DNA of 64,000 nucleotides, from contig NZ_JABWGX010000012.1 of NCBI RefSeq assembly GCF_021730435.1, positions 62,001 to 126,000 on the forward strand, in the 5' to 3' direction. Within the stretch, counting starts at the first letter, position 1; every line of letters starts with the position of its first letter. The stretch comes from Xanthobacter agilis. Its GTDB lineage: Bacteria; Pseudomonadota; Alphaproteobacteria; Rhizobiales; Xanthobacteraceae. The notes below the pieces were generated by a model. It was not told the origin of the DNA. It saw only the letters and a program-made list of their open reading frames with translations, and did not search any database. Below, one piece after another: positions 1 through 8,256 of this stretch. The position numbers and the translations under genes are program-made.

Positions 1-1829
1 TCGGCTTTTCCGACCGACCCGGCATCGCCGCCGCGCTCAAGGAAGCCGGTGTCGACGTCAACGACGCCGACACCGCGTTCGAGGTGGTGGGCGCCGACCG
101 GGAGCTGGTGTTCAGCGCCGGCGGCACCAGCCACAACCGCTCGATCCTCGACGCCGGCAGCCTCGACCACGCGCTGAAGGGCGAGCCGATCAGCGGCCTG
201 CGGCAGGTCGCGGCGGACCGCATCATCGTGCTCGCCACCCGCACCGTGGTGCTGCCCGGCAAGGGCACAGCGGTCATCGTGCTCGGGCGGGATGCCAGCA
301 TCGGCCTGGACCGGTTCGCCCGCGGCATCGGCGCCTCGACCACCCTCGTCACCTTGCGCGGGCGCGTTGCGGCGAGCACCGACATGCGGCTGTGGGACCG
401 GGCGAAGCTCGATATCACCCCCCGCCGCGCCGAGGCCGCGCGGATCGCCCTCGACGGCCACAGCTACAACGTCACCTCCATTCCGGTGGAAGGTATCGGC
501 GGCGGCAGCATCGGTGCCCTGGTCAGTCTCAGCGACACCACCGAGACGCTCCAGGCCTCCAGCTTCATCCGCAAGGCCGCCATCGCCGGTGCCATCCTCA
601 TCGTGGTGCTGGGCGTGATCGGCCTCAATGTGTTCCTCTGGTACTCGTTTCGCACGCTGGAGGAGGCCATTGACGTGCTCCAGGCGCTCTCGCGCGGCGA
701 CACCTCGGTGACGGTGGAACACACCGGAGCCGCCGACGAGATCGGACGCATCGCCTCGGCCGTGGTGGCTCTGCGTGGCAACGTGCAGGCCCTGGCCGAG
801 AGTCGGCGCCAGCGCGAGCGCATTCGTCGCCGCCAAGGCGTGGTGATCTCCAGTGAATTGAAGGCGCTGGCCGATTCCATCGACCCCACCGACCGCGAGG
901 AGGTGCTCGCCCTGCTCGCCAACAGCGCGCGCCTGGAACAGGACGACGAGCTGAAGCGCGTGGCGCGGGTGCTGCATGACCTCTCACGGCGCATCGTGGA
1001 GCAGCACACCCGCCTGTCGTCCATGGTGGTGGAGCTGCGCGAGGCCCTCGTCACCAAGACCAAGCTCGCCGGCCTTCAGCAGGAGCTGGAGATCGCCCGG
1101 CAGGTGCAGCTCGCCATCCTGCCCAAGGAATTCCCGCCCGATTCCCGCGTGGCGGTGCACGGCCAGATGACGCCCGCCCGCGAGGTGGGCGGCGACTTCT
1201 ACGACTATTTCATGGTGGACGAGCGCACGCTCGGCTTCGTGGTCGCCGACGTTTCGGGAAAGGGCGTGCCGGCGGCCCTGTTCATGGCCATCTCGCGCAC
1301 CCTGCTGCGCTCCACCGCCTTGTTCGAACGGTCTCCGTCCGGCTGCGTGCGGCGGCTCAACGATCTGCTGGCGGTGGAAAACGAACAGATGCTGTTCGTC
1401 ACCCTGGTCTATGGCGTGCTGGACCTCGACACCGGACGGGTGACCTATGTGAACGCCGGGCACAACCTGCCCTACCGCATCCGCCGCGACGGCGAGGTGA
1501 GCACGGTGCCCAGCACCAAGGGCATGGCGGTCGCCGTGATGGAGGGCTTCGTCTACATGGAAAGCAGCTTCGACCTCACGCCGGGCGACACGCTGTTCCT
1601 GTACACGGACGGCGTGACCGAAGCCTTCGACGTGGACGAGAACGCCTATGGGGAGCGCCGCCTGGAAACCCTCTTGGCCACCGGCGCCAGCGATTGGTCG
1701 GTGCCGGAGCTGTCCGAGCGGGTCCTCGCCTCGGTCCACATCTTCGAGCGGGGCGCACCGCAGGCCGACGATATCACCTGCCTGACGCTCCGCTATTTCG
1801 GCGACAAAAACCCCAAGCGCATCGGCTGA
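1..1829 (+). CDS. Membrane sensor PP2C-type (SpoIIE family) protein phosphatase, 5' end missing
   Basis: The reading frame is open from base 3, so the N-terminus lies outside the window. The visible part begins in an extracytoplasmic sensor-like region, then has one hydrophobic helix (about bases 576-648), a HAMP-like linker, a charged helical stretch (about 840-1110) and a C-terminal PP2C/SpoIIE phosphatase domain (about 1090-1815). Metal-binding motifs are clear: VGGDFYDYF, VADVSGKG, YTDGVTEA and QADDITCL. Such proteins usually dephosphorylate anti-sigma-factor antagonists in partner-switching pathways. No anti-sigma kinase or STAS gene is visible here, so the partner is unknown. A start at base 84 is internal and not the real one. 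Confidence 0.85.
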   Translation, partial: GFSDRPGIAAALKEAGVDVNDADTAFEVVGADRELVFSAGGTSHNRSILDAGSLDHALKGEPISGLRQVAADRIIVLATRTVVLPGKGTAVIVLGRDASIGLDRFARGIGASTTLVTLRGRVAASTDMRLWDRAKLDITPRRAEAARIALDGHSYNVTSIPVEGIGGGSIGALVSLSDTTETLQASSFIRKAAIAGAILIVVLGVIGLNVFLWYSFRTLEEAIDVLQALSRGDTSVTVEHTGAADEIGRIASAVVALRGNVQALAESRRQRERIRRRQGVVISSELKALADSIDPTDREEVLALLANSARLEQDDELKRVARVLHDLSRRIVEQHTRLSSMVVELREALVTKTKLAGLQQELEIARQVQLAILPKEFPPDSRVAVHGQMTPAREVGGDFYDYFMVDERTLGFVVADVSGKGVPAALFMAISRTLLRSTALFERSPSGCVRRLNDLLAVENEQMLFVTLVYGVLDLDTGRVTYVNAGHNLPYRIRRDGEVSTVPSTKGMAVAVMEGFVYMESSFDLTPGDTLFLYTDGVTEAFDVDENAYGERRLETLLATGASDWSVPELSERVLASVHIFERGAPQADDITCLTLRYFGDKNPKRIG

Positions 1830-1868
1830 GCACCTGCCCGCCGCTAACACCCATCGGCGCCATTGCGC

Positions 1869-2579
1869 TTACAACTGCGGATAATTCTTCCACTCGAAAA
1901 CGGTGTCATCGGCTTTCTTGACATTGCTGAGGCGCGACCATGTCACCCTGCGACCCGGAATGGGCTTTGCCGGCGCGCCCACGAGCATTGCATTCGACAT
2001 GTCCATATTGCCGTTCACGAGCGCGCCGTAGCCGACCACGTTATCGTCGCCGATGGCGGCCCCCTTCATGATCGCCGCGTGCTTCGACACCCAGACATGG
2101 TCTCCGATATAAACTCCGTCAGGTGGATTTGTTCGCCTCATCGTATCGAGATCGATCAAAGAATGGGAATCCGATGTCCGAATCTCGATATGAGTGGAAA
2201 ACATGCAGTCCCTGCCGATATAAACTCCATGCTTCACTCCCCGACAGAGAATTTCGACGTTATTGAATGTCGTGTGAGCGCAAATTATTATATTTATATA
2301 GCTTCCTACTATCGTAATTTTACCACGAATTATCGTATCTGACCCTATAATAATGTTATTATCCGACCCCTTTACGCTGACATTTGCTCCTTTGGCATTA
2401 ACATTCCGCCCAAGAACAACTCTCGTTTCGCCCCCAGAGCATTGCATGGATCTAAATTGAGAGAGCAAGACGGGGTCGACAGAGCTCTCTGAAACCCGAT
2501 ATTCCTTCATATACTCCGGCAGATCCAGCGCCACTTCGCCGCGCCGCCGGTTGATACGTAAAGTCTGAGCAATCGACAT
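1869..2579 (-). CDS. Hexapeptide-repeat (left-handed beta-helix) O-acyltransferase, atypical composition
   Basis: A 236-aa protein whose C-terminal half is a LbH/hexapeptide-repeat acyltransferase of the sugar or serine O-acetyltransferase type. The signature is visible as TSDSHSLIDLD (catalytic His), then GVYIGDHVWVSKHAAIMKG, GDDNVVGYGALV and VGAPAKPIPG. The family transfers acetyl groups from acetyl-CoA to sugars, typically in polysaccharide or lipopolysaccharide decoration. Bases 2230-2410 are strongly AT-rich (runs such as TTATTATATTTATATA) in a GC-rich chromosome, which suggests recent horizontal transfer. No other polysaccharide gene is adjacent, so the substrate is unknown. It converges with the upstream phosphatase gene. 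Confidence 0.8.
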   Translation of the reverse strand: MSIAQTLRINRRRGEVALDLPEYMKEYRVSESSVDPVLLSQFRSMQCSGGETRVVLGRNVNAKGANVSVKGSDNNIIIGSDTIIRGKITIVGSYINIIICAHTTFNNVEILCRGVKHGVYIGRDCMFSTHIEIRTSDSHSLIDLDTMRRTNPPDGVYIGDHVWVSKHAAIMKGAAIGDDNVVGYGALVNGNMDMSNAMLVGAPAKPIPGRRVTWSRLSNVKKADDTVFEWKNYPQL

Positions 2580-2901
2580 ATCGCCCCTCTATTGCGCGGC
2601 ACACCTTCAGATGAAGTCCAAGTTCTTTCAAGCACCCGCACCGGAGGGGAGACCGCCTCCATGCGACGAGCATGCCGTCCACCTTCATGCTAGAGCATTT
2701 TCAAGCGAAGCGGATTCAGGCTCGCGTCAAGAAGTTGCGTGGATGCTGGCACGGGGAGCGGATCACGCGCGCGCGTGCGGATAGAGACCGACAGCGACGC
2801 CATTTCACGCCCATTATGACGCCGCCCCTCCACCGTGGGCGACAGCGTACACGCCATCGCCTCACGGCCACCCGCAAGACCGCACCCGGCGCGCCGACGC
2901 C
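2580..2901. other. Gene-free interval with a rhizobial repeat
   Basis: I see no convincing gene in these 322 bases between two minus-strand genes. The interval contains one TAGAGCATTTTC-type repeat, listed separately. The open frames crossing it are antisense shadows of the neighbouring dehydrogenase. Confidence 0.6.
2690..2742. repeat. TAGAGCATTTTC-type intergenic repeat, copy 1
   Basis: The sequence reads CTAGAGCATTTTCAAGCGAAG and continues through GCTCGCGTCAAGAAG. It resembles the short dispersed intergenic repeat common in Hyphomicrobiales, remembered as TAGAGCATTTTC followed by TCGCGTGAAGAAAACGCG. The second arm is degraded. Related copies lie at about 9956 and 17281-17381. Confidence 0.6.
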
Positions 2902-4353
2902 TCAAACCGGCGGCACGACCTTTCCCGGGTTCAAGATGTCGGCCGGGTCCAGCGCCTTCTTCAGAGTTGCCATCAGCGCGATGGCGACCGGATCCTTGTA
3001 GAGCGGCAGCTCGTCCCGCTTCAGAATGCCGATGCCGTGCTCGGCCGAGATGGAGCCGCCCATGGTCGCGACCAGGTCGTGGACGATGCGGTTGAACTCT
3101 TCCCAGGTCTCCAGATAGGCCTGCTTGTCCATGCCCAAGGGCTGGCTGAGGTTGAAATGGATGTTGCCGTCGCCCATGTGGCCGAACGGACAAGGGCGCA
3201 GGCCCGGCATGTGCGCCACGCACAGGCGGCTTGCCTCCTCGATGAAGCGCGGCACCAGCGACACCGGCACCGAGACGTCGTGCTTGATGGAGCCACCCTC
3301 GAACTTCTGCGCTTCCGACAGGGATTCGCGCAGCTTCCACAGGGCCTGGGACTGGGCCTCGCTGCAGGCGATCACCGCATCCTCGACCTCGCCCGCCTCG
3401 AATGCCTCGGCCAGAACCCCTTCCGCCAAAGCGGCGAGATCGTCGTCGCGGCGGGTGGATGTGAGTTCCGCCAGCACATAGAAGGCGTGGGCGCCGGTGA
3501 ACGGGCGGGTGGTGCCGGGCACATGCTTCAGCACCGTCTCCAGCCCGAAATCCGGCAGGAATTCAAAGCCGGTCAGGGCGTCGCCCGCCACGTTGCGCAG
3601 GCGGTTGAGCAGGGCCAAGGCGGCTTGGGGATCGGCCAGCCCGACGAAGGTGGTGGTGCGCTGGCGCGGCGCCGGGAACAGCCGCAGTGATGCCGCCGTG
3701 ATGATGCCCAGCGTGCCCTCGGCGCCAATGAACAGGTCCTTCAGGTCATAGCCCGTATTGTCCTTGCGCAGGCGCGACAACCCGTTCCAGATGCGCCCGT
3801 CGGGCAGCACCACCTCCAGGCCAAGGGCCAGCTCGCGCATGTTGCCGTAGCGCAGCACGGCGGTGCCGCCGGCATTGGTGGAGAGGTTGCCGCCGATCTG
3901 GCAGGTGCCCTCCGATGCGATGGAAAGGGGAAACAGACACCCCTTCTCCGCCGCCGCCTGCTGCACCTGATGCAGCGTGCAGCCCCCCTCGGCCACCACG
4001 GTGAGGTCGGTGGCGTCGAGGCTACGGATGCGGTTCATGCGCGAGAGGCCGATCAGCAATGCGCCGAACGGCACCTGACCGCCCACCAGCCCGGTATTGC
4101 CGCCCTGGGGCACGAGCGCGACCCCCGCGGCCGCGCACTCGGCCACGATGAAGGCGACCTCGGCGGTGTCAGCCGGCTTCAGCAAAGCCGGGGTCGCGCC
4201 ATGGTAGAGGCCGCGGCCTTCTTCCAGATGGGGCGCAAGCTCCGCCGGATCGGTGACCACGTTGCGTGCGCCGATGCGCGCGGCGATGCGCTCGAGCAGG
4301 GCCTGCAGGCGGCCGGCATCGAACAGAAGGGGAGCTGGGGCAGCGGTAGACAT
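2902..4353 (-). CDS. FAD-linked hydroxyacid oxidoreductase (GlcD / D-2-hydroxyglutarate or D-lactate dehydrogenase type)
   Basis: A 483-aa flavoprotein of the FAD-binding type 4 / GlcD family, which oxidises D-2-hydroxyacids (glycolate, D-lactate, D-2-hydroxyglutarate) and passes electrons to a quinone or flavoprotein. The N-terminal FAD-binding motif LVPQGGNTGLVGGQVP, the ASEGTCQIGGNLSTNAGG stretch and the C-terminal HGIGILKRDELPL are all present. Start chosen at the ATG at 4353 (MSTAAPAPLLF), because the open frame upstream to 4485 is unconserved-looking and overlaps the rimM leader. It is divergent from rimM. The substrate cannot be read from sequence; D-2-hydroxyglutarate and D-lactate are the main options. 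Confidence 0.85.
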   Translation of the reverse strand: MSTAAPAPLLFDAGRLQALLERIAARIGARNVVTDPAELAPHLEEGRGLYHGATPALLKPADTAEVAFIVAECAAAGVALVPQGGNTGLVGGQVPFGALLIGLSRMNRIRSLDATDLTVVAEGGCTLHQVQQAAAEKGCLFPLSIASEGTCQIGGNLSTNAGGTAVLRYGNMRELALGLEVVLPDGRIWNGLSRLRKDNTGYDLKDLFIGAEGTLGIITAASLRLFPAPRQRTTTFVGLADPQAALALLNRLRNVAGDALTGFEFLPDFGLETVLKHVPGTTRPFTGAHAFYVLAELTSTRRDDDLAALAEGVLAEAFEAGEVEDAVIACSEAQSQALWKLRESLSEAQKFEGGSIKHDVSVPVSLVPRFIEEASRLCVAHMPGLRPCPFGHMGDGNIHFNLSQPLGMDKQAYLETWEEFNRIVHDLVATMGGSISAEHGIGILKRDELPLYKDPVAIALMATLKKALDPADILNPGKVVPPV

Positions 4354-4533
4354 GGCCGCAAAGTGCCCGAGCCCTTCCGGCTCCGCAAGGGCGGAGAATG
4401 ACGCGGCGAACAACCTGCCGGCCGAGGGCGCGTGCACGATCCCATCCGGCCATCGCGCCCGCGCCTTCGGCCTTTCATTTTCCACCGTCTTGGGGAAGAA
4501 CAGGCGCCGGCTTCATTATCCCCGGAGATCCCC

Positions 4534-5085
4534 GTGACCGACCGCATCCTCGTCGCCCGCATCGGCGCTCCCCATGGCGTGAGGGGCGAGGTGCGGCTGT
4601 TCATCTTCGCCGAGGACCCCGAAACGGTGCGCGATTACACTCCGCTGACCGATGCCGATGGTCGCCGCAGCTTCGCCATCACCGCCCTGCGGCCGGGCAA
4701 GGACCATTTCGTGGCCCGCCTCGCCGGGGTGGACGACCGCACCGCGGCCGAGGCCCTCACCAACATCGACCTCTATGTGCCGCGCGACGCCTTGCCGGAC
4801 ACCGGGGACGACGACACCTTCTACCAGGCCGACCTTCTGGGCCTGCGGGTGGAGAACGAGGCGGGAACCGCCATCGGCACCGTGACCGCCCTGCACGATT
4901 TCGGCGCCGGCGACGTCCTGGAATATGCGCCCGAAGGGGACGGGCGCGGGCGCACGCTGATGGTGCCCTTCACCCGCATCGCCGTGCCGGTGGTGGACGT
5001 GGCCGGCGGGCGGGTGGTGCTGGCCGCCGATTTCATCGACGCCGGCACCGAGCGGCCCGAGCCCGGCGAGGACACCGCCGGCTGA
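4534..5085 (+). CDS. rimM: Ribosome maturation factor RimM
   Basis: A 183-aa protein matching RimM, which binds ribosomal protein S19 and helps mature the 3' (head) domain of 16S rRNA. The N-terminal domain shows ILVARIGAPHGVRGEVRLF, and the PRC-barrel-like C-terminal domain has YQADLLGLRVENEAG and FTRIAVPVVDV. I start it at the GTG at 4534, preceded by GGAG, because this matches the usual N-terminus; an upstream ATG at 4432 would add an unrelated 34 residues. In most bacteria rimM sits with rpsP, trmD and rplS. Here it is followed by a terminator hairpin and by ahcY on the other strand. Confidence 0.93.
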   Translation: MTDRILVARIGAPHGVRGEVRLFIFAEDPETVRDYTPLTDADGRRSFAITALRPGKDHFVARLAGVDDRTAAEALTNIDLYVPRDALPDTGDDDTFYQADLLGLRVENEAGTAIGTVTALHDFGAGDVLEYAPEGDGRGRTLMVPFTRIAVPVVDVAGGRVVLAADFIDAGTERPEPGEDTAG

Positions 5086-5105
5086 GAGGCACGCGCCCGA
5101 AACGA

Positions 5106-5131
5106 GAACGCCGGCCTGAAGGCCGGCGTTC
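5106..5131. terminator. Hairpin between rimM and ahcY
   Basis: A perfect inverted repeat, GAACGCCGGCC-TGAA-GGCCGGCGTTC (11-bp stem, 4-nt loop), lies between the convergent 3' ends of rimM and ahcY. There is no clear T-tract, but the position suits a bidirectional terminator. Confidence 0.7.
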
Positions 5132-5154
5132 GCATGCGTTGGGTTCCGAACGGA

Positions 5155-6552
5155 TCAGTAGCGATACTGTTCGGTCTTGAAGGGGCCGGTCTGCGACACG
5201 CCGATATAGGCCGCCTGCTGGTCGGAGAGCGTGGTCAGCTTCACGCCGATCTTCTCCAGATGGAGCGAGGCCACCTTCTCGTCGAGGTGCTTGGGCAGGG
5301 TATAGACCTTCTTCTCATAGGCGCCAGGCTTGGTGAACAGCTCGATCTGCGCCAGCGTCTGGTTGGTGAAGGAGGCGCTCATCACGAAGCTCGGGTGGCC
5401 GGTGGCGTTGCCGAGGTTCACGAGCCGCCCCTCGGAGAGCAGGATGATGCGGCGGCCGGTGGGGAACTCCACCTCGTCCACCTGCGGCTTCACATTGTGC
5501 CACTTGAAGTTCTTCAGCGCCGCCACCTGGATTTCGCTGTCGAAGTGGCCGATGTTGCAGACGATGGCGCGATCCTTCATGGCGCGCATGTGGTCCACCG
5601 TGATGACATCCACATTGCCGGTGCAGGTCACGAAGATGTCGGCGCGCGGCGCGGCATCCTCCATGGTGGTGACCTCATAGCCTTCCATGGCCGCCTGCAG
5701 CGCGCAGATGGGATCCACTTCCGACACCATGACGCGGCAGCCGGCATTGCGCAGCGAGGCCGCCGAGCCCTTGCCCACGTCGCCGAAGCCGGCAACCATG
5801 GCCACCTTGCCGGCCATCATCACGTCAGTGCCGCGGCGAATGCCGTCCACCAGGGATTCACGGCAGCCGTAGAGATTGTCGAACTTGGACTTGGTGACGC
5901 TGTCGTTCACGTTGATGGCGGGCCACAGCAAGGTGCCCTTCTTCTGCATCTCGTAAAGACGATGCACGCCCGTGGTGGTCTCTTCAGTCACGCCGCGGAT
6001 GTTGGTGGCAAGCTGGGTGTACCAGCCGTGCTTGTGCTTCAGGCGGCGCTTGATGGCCGCGAACAGCACTTCCTCTTCCTCATTGGTGGCGCCGTCGAGG
6101 AAGGCCGTATCGCCCCCCTCCGCGCGCTTGCCGAGGTGGACGAGCAGGGTAGCGTCGCCGCCGTCGTCCAGGATCATGTTGGGGGTGCCGCCGTCGCCCC
6201 ACTCGAAGATGCGGTGGGTGTATTCCCAGTACTCTTCCAGGGTCTCGCCCTTGACGGCAAACACCGGGGTGCCGGCGGCGGCAATGGCGGCGGCGGCATG
6301 GTCCTGGGTGGAATAGATATTGCACGACGCCCAACGGACATCCGCGCCCAGCGCCTTCAGCGTCTCGATGAGGACGCCGGTCTGGATGGTCATGTGCAGC
6401 GAGCCGGCGATCCGCGCGCCCTTCAGGGGCTGCGAGGGACCGTATTCGGCGCGGGTGGCCATGAGGCCTGGCATCTCGATTTCGGCGATGTCCAGTTCCT
6501 TGCGGCCCCAGTCGGCAAGGTTGATGTCTTTCACCACGTAATCGTTGCTCAT
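5155..6552 (-). CDS. ahcY: Adenosylhomocysteinase (S-adenosyl-L-homocysteine hydrolase)
   Basis: A 465-aa enzyme that splits S-adenosylhomocysteine into homocysteine and adenosine, removing the product inhibitor of methyltransferases; NAD is a tightly bound cofactor. The Rossmann motif [15 protein letters not shown], the substrate-region [13 protein letters not shown] and the C-terminal KTEQYRY are characteristic. The alphaproteobacterial-type insertion (about [19 protein letters not shown]) is present. Start chosen at the ATG at 6552 ([10 protein letters not shown]), preceded by GGAG in the transcript. A near-perfect palindrome about 110 bases upstream suggests transcriptional control. It is convergent with rimM and divergent from carD. 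Confidence 0.96.
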   Translation of the reverse strand: MSNDYVVKDINLADWGRKELDIAEIEMPGLMATRAEYGPSQPLKGARIAGSLHMTIQTGVLIETLKALGADVRWASCNIYSTQDHAAAAIAAAGTPVFAVKGETLEEYWEYTHRIFEWGDGGTPNMILDDGGDATLLVHLGKRAEGGDTAFLDGATNEEEEVLFAAIKRRLKHKHGWYTQLATNIRGVTEETTTGVHRLYEMQKKGTLLWPAINVNDSVTKSKFDNLYGCRESLVDGIRRGTDVMMAGKVAMVAGFGDVGKGSAASLRNAGCRVMVSEVDPICALQAAMEGYEVTTMEDAAPRADIFVTCTGNVDVITVDHMRAMKDRAIVCNIGHFDSEIQVAALKNFKWHNVKPQVDEVEFPTGRRIILLSEGRLVNLGNATGHPSFVMSASFTNQTLAQIELFTKPGAYEKKVYTLPKHLDEKVASLHLEKIGVKLTTLSDQQAAYIGVSQTGPFKTEQYRY

Positions 6553-6661
6553 GACTAAACTCCGCGAGAAATCGGCCGCACCGAACGGGGCGCGCCGCAC
6601 AGGGCGCGGCATCAGGCTCGGCAGGCGGGCATTAGCACGGAGAGGCAACGGCAGCAATCAA

Positions 6662-6683
6662 GATATAAAGAAATGTTTATATC
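6662..6683. promoter_or_regulatory. Palindromic operator candidate upstream of ahcY (SahR-like)
   Basis: A 22-bp near-palindrome, GATATAAA-N6-TTTATATC, has 8-bp perfect arms and lies about 110 bases upstream of the ahcY ATG. On the ahcY strand its arm contains TATAAA and could overlap a -10 element. Methionine/SAH-responsive ArsR-family regulators (SahR) are known to control ahcY in proteobacteria. Assignment to SahR is inference from position and shape only. Confidence 0.55.
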
Positions 6684-6762
6684 ACTGACATCCCAGGGCG
6701 GCGACCCCTCTCTTACGCAGCACCGCACAACGCAGGCTGGTCGGAATGGCGACAGGCGTGCT

Positions 6763-6790
6763 TTGATTCTTACAAAAATTGTGATATAAG
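6763..6790 (+). promoter_or_regulatory. Housekeeping-type promoter for carD
   Basis: TTGATT (6763-6768) and TATAAG (6785-6790) are separated by 16 bases, giving a good sigma70-type promoter pointing at carD. Transcription from here would leave a leader of roughly 310 bases before the carD ATG. I see no gene in that leader. Confidence 0.55.
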
Positions 6791-7105
6791 GCACTTTACA
6801 GTCGATTGCTTCCACCAATGCTGCAGCCGCGTATACCTTCGCGCAGTCTCGGGACATCCCCTTTCGGCACACAGGCTTTCGGGATCACAGAGCCTCTGGA
6901 GAACCGAGGTGAGATGAGCGTGTCAGCCAGTAAATGGCGTGACGCGGCAGCTTGATATGGCCTTCGGCTGGCAGAGCGGGTCGTCGGGCGTCCGGCCGCG
7001 ACCCATGTCCACAGCGCAAGGTGCGCCACGCCCCGGTGACCGGACCGGGCCGTACCGCGCGCCAACAGATTCGGCCTCCGGGCCGGATCGGGAGTGGTCA
7101 AGAGC

Positions 7106-7693
7106 ATGTCGACCAAGAAGAACGCGCAGACCCGTCTCGGCTTCAAGACGGGTGAGCACATTGTCTACCCGTCGCATGGCGTCGGCCAGATCATGGCCAT
7201 TGAGGAACAGGAAGTCGCCGGTTTCAAGCTCGAATTGTTCGTTATCTCCTTCGAAAAAGACAAGATGACGCTGCGGGTCCCCGTACCCAAGATCGCAGCC
7301 GTCGGCATGCGCAAGCTCTCCGAGACCTGCATCGTCGAGAAGTCGCTCGAGACCCTCCAGGGCCGCGCCCGCATCAAGCGCACCATGTGGAGCCGTCGCG
7401 CCCAGGAATACGAAGCCAAGATCAATTCCGGGGATCTCGTCGCCATTTCCGAGGTGGTCCGCGATCTCTACCGTTCCGAGACCCAGCCCGAGCAATCCTA
7501 TTCCGAGCGCCAGCTCTATGAGGCCGCCCTCGACCGGATGGCCCGCGAGCTGTCCGCGGTGCAGAACATCACCGAGACCGAGTCGGTGAAGCTCATCGAG
7601 CAGAACCTGCTGAAGGGTCCGCGCCGGGGCGTCGCCAAGGCCGCCGAGGAAGCCGAGCTGGACACCGAGCTGGACGCGGAAGAAGCCGCCTGA
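7106..7693 (+). CDS. carD: CarD family transcriptional regulator
   Basis: A 195-aa protein with the N-terminal CarD/TRCF RNA-polymerase-interaction domain (FKTGEHIVYPSHGVGQI, then KLELFVISFEKDKMTLRVP) and a helical C-terminal DNA-binding region (SRRAQEYEAKINSGD, YSERQLYEAALDRMARELS). CarD proteins bind the RNA polymerase beta subunit and stabilise open promoter complexes, notably at rRNA promoters. I start at the ATG at 7106, which has GGGAG about 11 bases upstream; a GTG at 7094 is also in frame. The gene is monocistronic, between its own promoter (6763-6790) and a strong terminator (7725-7755). Confidence 0.93.
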   Translation: MSTKKNAQTRLGFKTGEHIVYPSHGVGQIMAIEEQEVAGFKLELFVISFEKDKMTLRVPVPKIAAVGMRKLSETCIVEKSLETLQGRARIKRTMWSRRAQEYEAKINSGDLVAISEVVRDLYRSETQPEQSYSERQLYEAALDRMARELSAVQNITETESVKLIEQNLLKGPRRGVAKAAEEAELDTELDAEEAA

Positions 7694-7724
7694 ACGCTTC
7701 CCGGCACTTTCCACCCCGATCTGC

Positions 7725-7755
7725 AAGGCCCGGCATCGCCGGGCCTTTTGCTTTT
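7725..7755 (+). terminator. Rho-independent terminator of carD
   Basis: Stem AAGGCCCGGC / GCCGGGCCTT with an ATC loop, followed by TTGCTTTT, 31 bases after the carD stop codon. Confidence 0.85.
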
Positions 7756-7838
7756 CGCCCGCGTGACCGGGCAGCGCTCCGGGAACCGCCGCCGCGGTGG
7801 AACGTTTGAGTGTGGGGCTGCAAGGTGGAGAACCGACC

Positions 7839-8021
7839 ATGACCATGCGCGATCAGGAACAGCGTCCCGCGCCGGCCACCCCCGACCAGAAGGCGCCGAA
7901 GCCCGGCGCCTCGCGGCAGCAGCAGCAGGCCCAGATGCCCGGCCAGAAGGGCGGACAGCCACAGCAGGAGGGCCAGCACACTCCGCCCGCGAAGGACGAC
8001 GCGCGCCACGGTCAGCGCTGA
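7839..8021 (+). CDS. Small Gln/Pro/Gly-rich disordered protein
   Basis: A predicted 60-aa hydrophilic protein starting MTMRDQEQRPAP, preceded by a good ribosome-binding site (GTGGAG, about 9 bases upstream). It is rich in Gln, Pro, Gly, Ala and Lys, with runs such as RQQQQAQMPGQKGG. It has no hydrophobic segment, cysteine or recognisable domain and should be intrinsically disordered. It sits alone between the carD terminator and another hairpin, which supports an independent short transcript. I do not recognise the family and propose no function. Confidence 0.5.
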   Translation: MTMRDQEQRPAPATPDQKAPKPGASRQQQQAQMPGQKGGQPQQEGQHTPPAKDDARHGQR

Positions 8022-8037
8022 GCCCTCACCACGAGGT

Positions 8038-8064
8038 GATGCGCCGGGCCCAGCCCGGCGCATC
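8038..8064. terminator. Hairpin after the small Gln/Pro-rich gene
   Basis: A perfect 12-bp inverted repeat, GATGCGCCGGGC-CCA-GCCCGGCGCATC, begins 17 bases after the stop codon of the 60-aa gene. There is no T-tract. Confidence 0.55.
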
Positions 8065-8209
8065 GCCCGCGCTCCCGCAACCCGGCCACGCGGCACCGGA
8101 AACATACGGCATAGCGGCTTTTCGTCTGGCCCCGCCTCTCGAAACTCTAGCGAGAAACGGCGCCCAATGCCGCGCGGGTTGCCCGTGGCCTGCGCGGCAG
8201 GGGCCGAAG

Positions 8210-8241
8210 GATTAAGGGGCGAAGGGATTAAGGGGCGAACG
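8210..8241. repeat. Tandem 16-bp direct repeat
   Basis: GATTAAGGGGCGAAGG is followed immediately by GATTAAGGGGCGAACG, two 16-base units differing at one position, just beyond the 3' end of the gamma-glutamyltransferase gene. No function is evident. Confidence 0.7.
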
Positions 8242-8256
8242 CAACCGGCATTGCGC

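Noticed and set aside
5083-5100. GGCTGAGA sequence resembling a TPP riboswitch core
   Set aside because: It is formed by the rimM stop codon and flanking bases; no other conserved riboswitch elements are present and ahcY reads from the opposite strand.
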